DNA from: Methanoregula sp.
GTDB lineage: Archaea; Halobacteriota; Methanomicrobia; Methanomicrobiales; Methanospirillaceae
Direction of reading: 5' to 3'
DNA: 6,824 nucleotides
Assembly: GCF_002835825.1 (NCBI RefSeq)
Contig: NZ_PIZH01000090.1
Coordinates: forward strand, 1-6,824
Under the pieces are notes generated by a model. The model did not search any database, was not told the origin of the DNA, and worked only from the letters and a program-made list of their open reading frames with translations. Both the position numbers and the translations under genes were made by a program. This document shows positions 1 to 5,801 of this stretch, one piece after another (within the stretch, counting starts at the first letter, position 1; each line of letters begins with the position of its first letter).

Positions 1-429
1 AAGTCACTGGCAAGCGAATCGCTTGCCTCGGCAGAACGCATCCACGGGATGATTGGGCAACTGCAGTCCCAGACCAACCATGGAGTCGAGGCTGTCGGGG
101 AGACCAACCGGGGAGTCCGCGATGGCAGTCTTGCGCTCAGGGAGACGATCGAGACCTTTACGAAGATCGTGGATTCCATCGACAGGATCAATAAAAACAT
201 CACGGAAGTCGCTGCTGCATCCGAGGAACAGGCTGCCTCTATCGAGGAAGTAGCCGCAAGCGTCAGCGAGGTCATGAACCTGGTCGAACAGACCTCGAAC
301 GAAGCGCAGGACTCCGCTGCGGCGTCCGAAGAGTCGAGCGCAGCAGTAGACCAGATCACCCGGGTGATCGGAAACGTCAACCAGATCGTTGACACAGTCT
401 CCCGCGAAATCTCCAAATTCCGGTGCTGA
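1..429 (+). CDS. Methyl-accepting chemotaxis protein, C-terminal part (5' end outside window)
   Basis: The frame is open from base 1 to a TGA at 427-429, giving 142 visible residues with no start, so the gene is cut by the window edge. The sequence is almost wholly alpha-helical with heptad-like Ala/Ser/Glu/Val spacing. It carries the typical descending arm of a chemoreceptor cytoplasmic bundle, including the methylation-type stretch ASEEQAASIEEVAASV (visible residues about 75-90) and a second Ala/Ser/Glu run, AAASEESSAAVDQI. Known family role: chemoreceptors form trimers of dimers that control the kinase CheA through CheW, and CheR/CheB modify Glu/Gln pairs for adaptation. The conserved hairpin tip that binds CheA/CheW, the HAMP domain and the sensor domain would lie upstream, so the ligand and whether the receptor is membrane-bound cannot be told. 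The protein ends shortly after the bundle (SKFRC) and has no C-terminal CheR-binding pentapeptide. Family assignment is secure. Confidence 0.95.
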   Translation, partial: KSLASESLASAERIHGMIGQLQSQTNHGVEAVGETNRGVRDGSLALRETIETFTKIVDSIDRINKNITEVAAASEEQAASIEEVAASVSEVMNLVEQTSNEAQDSAAASEESSAAVDQITRVIGNVNQIVDTVSREISKFRC

Positions 430-448
430 ATAAGTCCCGGACCTGCTC

Positions 449-466
449 TGTTTTTTTAATTCTTTT
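449..466 (+). terminator. U-rich terminator after the chemoreceptor gene
   Basis: Twenty bases after the chemoreceptor stop codon there is a run of seven T (451-457) followed by AATTCTTTT. Archaeal RNA polymerase stops at U-rich tracts of this kind without needing a hairpin. The position and composition fit; no transcript data are available. Confidence 0.5.
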
Positions 467-515
467 GCTCTGTAGAAAACATATCCCTATTTCGTTCGCT
501 CCCTTGCGCCTCCGA

Positions 516-531
516 CTGGTTTTAAAACCAG
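516..531. repeat. Perfect 16-base palindrome CTGGTTTTAAAACCAG
   Basis: The two halves are exact reverse complements with no spacer. Flanking CCTC (509-512) and GAGG (532-535) extend the pairing across a three-base bulge. It has the form of a symmetric protein-binding site or of a tight cruciform, and is the first large element of the palindrome chain. Confidence 0.6.
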
Positions 532-539
532 GAGGATGA

Positions 540-561
540 GAAGAACGCGTTCGCGTTCTTC
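540..561. repeat. Inverted repeat, 10-base arms (GAAGAACGCG), TT loop
   Basis: Left arm 540-549 and right arm 552-561 are perfect reverse complements. The right arm runs into GACTC, giving the TTCTTCGACT flank shared with the hairpin at 782-801. Confidence 0.65.
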
Positions 562-675
562 GACTCGGGGGTGCAGGCGATGCCTCCGTATTACCAGAAC
601 GGGAACACTCCTGCAAAGAGTTGTTTTGACAAAAACGAATTTGATGCCACCGCGGAGACAGCTGCAGGCTGTGGA

Positions 676-689
676 GAAGTGAGAACTTC
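676..689. repeat. Inverted repeat, 5-base arms (GAAGT/ACTTC), GAGA loop
   Basis: A shorter relative of the elements at 540-561 and 782-801: the right arm is again followed by GACTCG (690-695), so the TTCGACT flank is kept although the stem differs. Confidence 0.45.
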
Positions 690-730
690 GACTCGCCCTT
701 CGGAGTGCTTCATTCTGTCTGAATAAAGCA

Positions 731-752
731 GAGGGATTTCACGAAATCCCTC
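731..752. repeat. Inverted repeat, 10-base arms (GAGGGATTTC), AC loop
   Basis: Left arm 731-740 and right arm 743-752 are perfect reverse complements. Another small hairpin, ATCCC/GGGAT with a GAA loop (760-772), follows eight bases later. Confidence 0.65.
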
Positions 753-781
753 ATATCGAATCCCGAAGGGATGAGATGGGT

Positions 782-801
782 GAAGAACCATCAGGTTCTT
801 C
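782..801. repeat. Inverted repeat, 8-base arms (GAAGAACC), ATCA loop
   Basis: Left arm 782-789, loop ATCA 790-793 and right arm 794-801 pair perfectly. It is preceded by GGATGAG (769-775) and followed by GACTT, as in the unit around 540-561. Confidence 0.65.
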
Positions 802-833
802 GACTTTTGCGGCCGTTCATCATAATCGGGAGC

Positions 834-853
834 ATGGGGGCATCAGCCCCCAT
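834..853. repeat. Inverted repeat, 8-base arms (ATGGGGGC), ATCA loop
   Basis: Left arm 834-841 and right arm 846-853 pair perfectly, with the same ATCA loop as the hairpin at 782-801. It is the last clear element of the chain, 93 bases before the next start codon. Confidence 0.6.
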
Positions 854-914
854 CAATAACTCAAAAGATTTCGACAGAGCACATTCTTTCATCCTCACTG
901 CAGGAGAACTGCCA

Positions 915-930
915 CCTTTTTTATCTCATA
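915..930 (+). promoter_or_regulatory. Possible TATA-like element before the small lipoprotein-ade unit
   Basis: An A/T-rich stretch, CTTTTTTATCTCATA, is centred about 25 bases before the ATG at 947 and lies in otherwise GC-rich DNA. With no Shine-Dalgarno in front of that ATG, a near-leaderless transcript starting close to 945 would fit archaeal spacing. The match to a methanogen TATA box is only fair. Confidence 0.25.
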
Positions 931-946
931 ACCCGATCACTGATCT

Positions 947-1300
947 ATGTCTTCCGGGTGGAGTGCCGCAGGCATCGGGGTGCTCATTATCCTCGTCCTT
1001 GCCTCCTCCGGGTGCACGACAGCCCGGATCGGCGAGGTTACGGTGACAGAGGGGGACCTCCTGATAGACGTGAACAACAGGGGGGCGCCATCGGATGCCT
1101 TCGTGCAGGTGACCGTGTACGAGGTGAGAGATCTCCACCAGCAGGAACGCCTCGTCATCCAGCAGCCGGCAACCCTGCAAACGGGAGAGAACAGCATCCT
1201 TGTCCCGGCCGGCCTCCCTCCGGGAACCTACAAACTCTATATCTATATTCTCAGCCCCGCGGAGCGTACCACGGCTACCATCCGGGATATCAACGTATGA
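947..1300 (+). CDS. Small predicted lipoprotein / secreted beta-rich protein of unknown function
   Basis: The protein has 117 residues. Residues 8-22 form one hydrophobic segment ending in ASSGC (Cys23), which looks like a signal peptide with a weak lipobox, so export and lipid anchoring at Cys23 are likely. The mature part (about 95 residues) alternates short hydrophobic strands with turns (EVTVTEGDLLIDVNNRG, FVQVTVYEV, NSILVPAGLPPGTYKLYIYIL, ATIRDINV). This is the pattern of a single Ig-like/CARDB-type beta-sandwich, with PPGTYKLYIY as a typical closing strand. No catalytic motif is visible and I do not recognise a named family. The ATG has no clear Shine-Dalgarno. The stop codon lies six bases before the ade start, and its TGA is part of the ade ribosome binding site, so the two are probably cotranscribed. 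Function is unknown; a link to purine metabolism is not evident from the sequence. Confidence 0.75.
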   Translation: MSSGWSAAGIGVLIILVLASSGCTTARIGEVTVTEGDLLIDVNNRGAPSDAFVQVTVYEVRDLHQQERLVIQQPATLQTGENSILVPAGLPPGTYKLYIYILSPAERTTATIRDINV

Positions 1301-1303
1301 GGT
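1298..1303 (+). promoter_or_regulatory. Shine-Dalgarno of ade overlapping the upstream stop codon
   Basis: TGAGGT contains the upstream gene's TGA and a GAGGT core matching the archaeal 16S 3' end, three bases before the ade ATG. The spacing is short. The arrangement supports the chosen start and suggests that translation of ade is coupled to the lipoprotein gene. Confidence 0.5.
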
Positions 1304-1306
1304 ATC

Positions 1307-2971
1307 ATGAACGAGAAACAACAACTCATTGCCGCAGCCCGGGGGCTTGCCCCGGCTGATACGGTTTTTTCCGGCGCTGCGATCTTCAACCCGTTCACCT
1401 GCACCTTTGAGCAGGGCGATCTTGCGGTAAAGGACGGCATTGTCCTTGGCTGCGGTTCGTACGAGAGCCTGGCAACAATTGACTGCTCCGGTAAATACCT
1501 TATCCCGGGCCTGATCGATGCCCATGTCCATATCGAGAGTTCGCTTTTGACTCCCCAAGAATATGCACGCCTTGTCTCCCTTCACGGCACCGGTACGGTC
1601 ATTGCCGACCCTCACGAGATCGCAAATGTTGCCGGTGAGAGGGGCATTGAGTACATGCTCGCGGCACGGGACAGTGCAGCGATTGATATCCTGTATATGC
1701 TCCCTTCCTGCGTGCCGGCAACTCCCGCGGATGTTGGCGGTGCCATACTGGATGCCGGAAGTCTCCGGCAGTTCGCGGGCAGGGAAGGCATTCTCGGCCT
1801 TGGCGAGATGATGAACTTCCCCGGCGTCCTTGCTGCCGATCCCGGTGTTTTTGAAAAACTCGCGCTTGCAGGCATCCGCGACGGGCACGCCCCGATGCTC
1901 TCCGGAAAGGATCTTAACGCGTACATCCTCGCGGGCCTCCAGAGCGACCACGAGTGTACCACACTGGCTGAGGCAGAGGAGAAACTCAAAAAAGGAATGC
2001 ACATCTTCATCCGCGAGGGCTCGACCGAGAAAAATATCGAAGCGCTCATCCCGCTCGTAACCCCGCAAACCGTCTCCCATTGCAGCTTTGCTACTGACGA
2101 CTGCCATGCCGACCTGCTGATGGAGGACGGTCACATCGACCGGTGCATCCGCTCCGCCATCGCTGCCGGGTTGTCACCGGAACTAGCTATCCGTATGGCA
2201 ACACTTTCTCCGGCGGAGCACTTCGGCCTCCATGACCGTGGTGCACTCTCTCCGGGGCGGCGGGCTGATTTCTGCATGATCGATGACCCGGAGAAGTTTG
2301 TTGTCCAGCAGGTTTTCCGGAACGGTGCAGCAGTAACGGCTGCCGCGCCTGTCCCCGCTGCCACGTTCCCGCCCTCTATCCGTTGCAGGCCACCGCAGCC
2401 GGATGCCGTTCAGATCTCCGGCAGCGGCAGGGCTCGCGTGATCGGACTCGTCCCCGGCCAGATTGTCACGGAATCGCTCACGTATGAGTGCAGTGCTGCC
2501 GGCATCCCTGACATGGCGAGGGACATCCAGAAGGTTGTTGTCTGCAACCGGTACCACGATACGCCTCCGGGTCTCGGTCTTGTGCACGGCTTCGGGTTCA
2601 GGGACGGCGCGATCGCGTGCAGCATCTCCCATGATGCACATAACATTGTTGCAACCGGCACAAACGATGCTGCGATCCTGCAGGCAGTACACGAGGTTAT
2701 CCGTTCGCAAGGTGGCATGGTTGCCGTCTGCGGTGACGAGAAAACCCTCCTCCCGCTCGACTGCGCTGGCCTGATGTCGACGCTTCCCTACCCGGAGGTT
2801 GTGGAACGGTTAAAATCGCTGCATAAAACAACTGACAGGATTGGCGGGATCGACAACCCGTTCATGTACCTCTCGTTCCTTGCGCTCACGGTCATCCCGG
2901 CGCTCCGGGTCACGGACCGGGGCGTCTTCGATGGCGTGGCGTTCCGGGATGTACCGCTGTTCGAACCCTGA
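1307..2971 (+). CDS. ade: Adenine deaminase
   Basis: This enzyme hydrolyses adenine to hypoxanthine and ammonia in cytoplasmic purine salvage. The 554 residues are the normal length for the amidohydrolase-superfamily Ade (Mn/Fe-type, distinct from the eukaryotic-like adenosine/adenine deaminases). Diagnostic blocks appear in order: PGLIDAHVHIESS (67-79, metal ligands His73 and His75), IADPHEIANVAG (99-110), MLPSCVPAT (131-139), LGEMMNFPGV (165-174, Glu167 as bridging ligand), GHAPMLSGKDLNAY (193-206, His194), SDHE (213-216, His215), IREGS (235-239), ATDD (262-265, catalytic Asp) and GHI (275-277). The C-terminal domain has LVHGFGF, ISHDAHNIVATG (440-451), GGMVAV, LPLDCAGLMS and the YLSFLALTVIPALRVTD tail. 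All expected metal residues are present, so it should be active. The start ATG follows a GAGGT site. Its TGA stop touches the stop codon of the convergent transporter gene. Assignment is very secure. Confidence 0.98.
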   Translation: MNEKQQLIAAARGLAPADTVFSGAAIFNPFTCTFEQGDLAVKDGIVLGCGSYESLATIDCSGKYLIPGLIDAHVHIESSLLTPQEYARLVSLHGTGTVIADPHEIANVAGERGIEYMLAARDSAAIDILYMLPSCVPATPADVGGAILDAGSLRQFAGREGILGLGEMMNFPGVLAADPGVFEKLALAGIRDGHAPMLSGKDLNAYILAGLQSDHECTTLAEAEEKLKKGMHIFIREGSTEKNIEALIPLVTPQTVSHCSFATDDCHADLLMEDGHIDRCIRSAIAAGLSPELAIRMATLSPAEHFGLHDRGALSPGRRADFCMIDDPEKFVVQQVFRNGAAVTAAAPVPAATFPPSIRCRPPQPDAVQISGSGRARVIGLVPGQIVTESLTYECSAAGIPDMARDIQKVVVCNRYHDTPPGLGLVHGFGFRDGAIACSISHDAHNIVATGTNDAAILQAVHEVIRSQGGMVAVCGDEKTLLPLDCAGLMSTLPYPEVVERLKSLHKTTDRIGGIDNPFMYLSFLALTVIPALRVTDRGVFDGVAFRDVPLFEP

Positions 2972-3895
2972 TCACGGGAAGAACAGGATCAGGAGAACGC
3001 CCAAGACCATCAGGAGAGCCCCTGCTACTCTCCTTACTACCTCTTCCTCGCGGATCACCATGGTCCCGTACAGCACCGTGATAAGGATGCTCGTTCTCTT
3101 GATTGCGCTCACATAGGGCACGATCTGGACAAGGTATGCGGCATTGATGACCATCGCCTCGATGGTCAGCAGGGCCCCGATGATGATCCCGGCAGTGAGA
3201 GCCCCGCGTGACCCGCAGAAGATCCGGGGCTCGCCCGATGGCGTGACAGACTTTCCGACCGTAGTTTCCGTTGAAATGCCACGCCACCGTTTCAGGCAAT
3301 GGATTACTGCAAAGGCACTCCCCAAAAAGAAGAAAACCACGCCGGACCCAAAGACCGTATCCGAGTTCAGCACGATCATCTTGTCAAAACCGATCGCGAT
3401 GGCATAGAGGAATGAAACCACGAGCATGGAGAAGATCCCGGGATGGGAGAGCATGGACCGGAACGGGTCAAGGAGATTCTCGTGTTCAGCAGCGGTATTG
3501 AGGACATACGAGCCAAAGACCAGGGTGAGGATTCCGAAAATCCCGATAACGGACGGGATTTCATGAAGCATCACGGCTGCAGTCACGATCAGGAAGAGAG
3601 GCGTGAACGAGAGCATCGGGACGGCAAGCGAGATGTCCGTGGACTTCAGTGCCCGGAACGCGAGGGTTGTTCCGATGATGTTGATGGACACCGCGGCAGT
3701 GACCGCCAGGACAAAGCCTTGGCCGAGCGGGGGAATGCCGCGGCAGATGGAGATGCCAAGAAGGAAGAACGACGTGAACAAAAAACCCGATGCTGCAAGC
3801 AGGTCGGGATCAACAGACCGGAGGAACTTTTTGTTGACGATATAATACCCGGCATCGGCACAGGCGCCGATACCGGAGAGAAGAGCCCAGAACAT
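2972..3895 (-). CDS. EamA/DMT-superfamily transporter, 10 TM
   Basis: The 307-residue membrane protein has about ten hydrophobic segments (roughly 2-20, 34-54, 60-82, 90-110, 115-135, 150-172, 180-200, 232-255, 259-280 and 287-306). They form two tandem EamA halves (about 1-135 and 150-305), the usual drug/metabolite transporter layout. Segment four is preceded by AFRALKSTDISLAVPMLSFTP and segment nine by the matching VPYVSAIKRTSILITVLYG, the repeated A-x-K-x-(T)-x-x-x-x-x-P region typical of EamA proteins. A longer polar loop (about 205-230) lies between segments seven and eight. Known relatives export or import small metabolites; the substrate cannot be predicted here. The ATG lies seven bases after the stop of the cysteine hydrolase gene with only a weak GTGA-type Shine-Dalgarno, so it is probably the last gene of the unit. 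No terminator is visible before ade on the other strand. Confidence 0.9.
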   Translation of the reverse strand: MFWALLSGIGACADAGYYIVNKKFLRSVDPDLLAASGFLFTSFFLLGISICRGIPPLGQGFVLAVTAAVSINIIGTTLAFRALKSTDISLAVPMLSFTPLFLIVTAAVMLHEIPSVIGIFGILTLVFGSYVLNTAAEHENLLDPFRSMLSHPGIFSMLVVSFLYAIAIGFDKMIVLNSDTVFGSGVVFFFLGSAFAVIHCLKRWRGISTETTVGKSVTPSGEPRIFCGSRGALTAGIIIGALLTIEAMVINAAYLVQIVPYVSAIKRTSILITVLYGTMVIREEEVVRRVAGALLMVLGVLLILFFP

Positions 3896-3902
3896 ATTCC
3901 GG

Positions 3903-4459
<557 letters not shown>

Positions 4460-4463
<4 letters not shown>

Positions 4464-5020
4464 GGTTTTATCACACCTTCGAAAGTTTTCCTGTTGATCT
4501 CCATTTTCAGGAACGGGACATTCTCGCCGTTCACCAGCTCCATGCACTCGCCGCAGGGCCGGAACCGGAGTGATTCGTACAATCGCTCTGCCCGGGGATT
4601 ATTCTTTCTGACGATAAGAACAATTGTGTCGCAGCCCGTAGCGGAAAAACCGCGTGCAAGTACCCGGAGCGCAACGGTTCTTCCCAGACCCTGCCCGAGC
4701 CGGAGCGGGTGGAGAGCAATCCGGAACTCCGCGCTGCTGGCGTCTTTTTTTGCCAGGAGGGCAAAGCCGATCATCCCGTTCCCGTCTTCAGCAATAAGGA
4801 TCTCTGTTCCGGTGCGCCCGCCATATTCGTCAAGCCAGCCCCCGTCGCGGAGCGAATAGTCGAGCATGCCAAATTCCCGGGGATAGGGCGGCCAGGATTT
4901 GATGGCCGGGACATCCTCCTGCCGGAGCGGGCGGAGTGTGATCATGGGAGAAAGCGTTGTCGTTGGTATCTCAAAAACCATGGGATATGGAGACCCGATC
5001 ACGTCCCCATCCGGCCTCAC
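4460..5020 (-). CDS. GNAT-family N-acetyltransferase
   Basis: Read from the GTG at 5020, the product has 186 residues. The GNAT fold starts at residue 26 ([15 protein letters not shown]). It continues through strands [17 protein letters not shown] (74-90) and [19 protein letters not shown] (97-115). The latter holds the acetyl-CoA pyrophosphate loop GQGLG, although the usual Q/R three places before the first loop glycine is Leu. It ends with [19 protein letters not shown] (137-155), the typical motif B helix. These enzymes move an acetyl group from acetyl-CoA to an amine; the substrate is not predictable. Three starts are possible: GTG 5020, which overlaps the upstream stop as GTGA, ATG 4981 and ATG 4945. 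None has a clear Shine-Dalgarno. I chose the GTG because of the overlap, but ATG 4945 fits the domain edge exactly and the 25 extra residues could be untranslated. The gene's own TGA overlaps the next ATG. Confidence 0.88.
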
Positions 5021-5718
5021 AGGATGCCCGGAGTATCATGCTGCAATTCATCCATTGCAGAGATTTTCCGGATCGTGCCATAGCCGGAAGAGACCGACTG
5101 GCCTATCCCCAGGTAATCCGGGATGCAGAGATTTGTCGTGAATTTTCCAAGGAAGACAATCATGTTTTCCCGGTCAATCCGTTCCCGTATGAAACGGACA
5201 CGGGCCGTGCAGGTGATTGGCTCGCTGTGTGTGTAGTCAAGGGATTTTGCAAGAGTGTTCAGCTGGGCTGTGAGAATCTTCTGCATGAAGGCGTCCCGTG
5301 CAGGCTTCCCTTTCAGGTCATAGAATTTTTTTGCGTTCTGCTGGTTCAGGGCAAGCCAGGGTGTAAGAATCTCATACTCATACATGCGGCCGGTAATCCC
5401 GAATTCCTCATTGCGGATACCCGGGTCCCGCAAAACAATCCTGCAGGAATTTTTTCCCGGCAGGAGTTCCGGATTTTTCCCCGCCAGGTCCTGCAGAAAA
5501 CCGGCTCCCTGGCAGAGTCCGATCACCACCAGATCGTTCCTGAGCTGTTTGCACAGGATTGCCGGGTACCGGTAAACGACCTGTCCGGTATACTCTGCAT
5601 GCTCTGCTGATGCCCGGTGCTCCGCGAACTCGCGGGTTAGGGCAGCCCGGAACTCAGGGAGAGAAAACTCAAGCGGGTTGACGGGTTCGAAAAACAGCGT
5701 GAAGAGGGGGAGGGTCAT
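5017..5718 (-). CDS. cas6: Cas6b-like CRISPR-RNA processing endonuclease, stand-alone
   Basis: The 233-residue protein resembles the Cas6b lineage of CRISPR-associated RNA endonucleases, which cut precursor CRISPR RNA within the repeat. Hallmarks seen: an N-terminal half with FSLPEFRAALTREF (18-31), His40, and VVYRYPAILCKQL (47-59); then VVIGLCQGAGFLQDL (64-78); the block EYEILTPWLALNQQNAKKFYDL (114-135); the helix DAFMQKILTAQLNTLAKSL (142-160); and the C-terminal glycine-rich loop PDYLGIGQSVSSGYGTIRKI (200-219), diagnostic for Cas6. His40, nine residues before YRYP, is the best catalytic candidate by analogy with methanogen Cas6b. The nearby second His expected in the family appears to be Ala38. 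The start is ATG 5718, although the frame is open to a TTG at 5736. The stop overlaps the next gene's GTG. No CRISPR repeats or other cas genes lie in the window, so this is an orphan acting in trans or repurposed. Family moderately sure, activity unproven. Confidence 0.75.
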   Translation of the reverse strand: MTLPLFTLFFEPVNPLEFSLPEFRAALTREFAEHRASAEHAEYTGQVVYRYPAILCKQLRNDLVVIGLCQGAGFLQDLAGKNPELLPGKNSCRIVLRDPGIRNEEFGITGRMYEYEILTPWLALNQQNAKKFYDLKGKPARDAFMQKILTAQLNTLAKSLDYTHSEPITCTARVRFIRERIDRENMIVFLGKFTTNLCIPDYLGIGQSVSSGYGTIRKISAMDELQHDTPGIL

Positions 5719-5748
5719 GAGGGTGTTCTCATACAAGAGTGATGTCCG

Positions 5749-5759
5749 GGGAAATAAGG
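5749..5759 (-). promoter_or_regulatory. Possible TATA box for the cas6-like operon
   Basis: On the minus strand the intergenic gap holds CCCTTATTTCCCC. The A/T core (5751-5757) is 25-30 bases before 5728, which would give a very short leader before the ATG at 5718. The match is fair, so the four-gene unit may have its own promoter or may be read through from the lipoprotein gene. Confidence 0.3.
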
Positions 5760-5801
5760 GATTACCTGCCCAAGGATAACAAACAGGGGAAAATCCGGAA
5801 A

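Larger units (their letters stand above)
505..853. repeat. Chain of short palindromes in the intergenic region (repeat island)
   Basis: This gene-free stretch is packed with short inverted repeats. Those seen are 516-531, 540-561, 575-585, 621-638, 658-672, 676-689, 691-706, 731-752, 760-772, 782-801 and 834-853. Two or three share a common unit: a GGATGAG or GGAGAAG lead, then a hairpin with GAAGAAC or GAAGT as left arm, then the right flank TTCGACT. GTTCTTCGACT occurs exactly at 555-565 and 795-805, and AACTTCGACT at 684-693. The loop ATCA is used twice (790-793 and 842-845). Short open frames cross the region on the minus strand but have no ribosome binding site or recognisable domain. It could be a degraded palindromic mobile repeat (REP/MITE-like) or a structured non-coding RNA read from either strand. 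The palindromes are seen directly; the function is unknown. Confidence 0.7.

Noticed and set aside
505..853. CRISPR array
   Set aside because: The palindromes differ in sequence and spacing; there is no constant repeat of 25-37 bases with regular unique spacers.
926..2134. A 402-codon open frame on the minus strand opposite the lipoprotein and ade genes
   Set aside because: It is antisense to a certain ade gene, has Arg/Gly/Asp-rich sequence typical of the reverse of GC-rich coding DNA, no domain and no ribosome binding site.
2183..2710. A 175-codon minus-strand open frame within ade
   Set aside because: Antisense shadow of ade with no recognisable domain; composition follows the codon bias of ade.
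4957..5610. A 217-codon plus-strand open frame opposite the cas6-like gene
   Set aside because: Antisense to a gene with strong family motifs and operon overlap; no start signal or domain.
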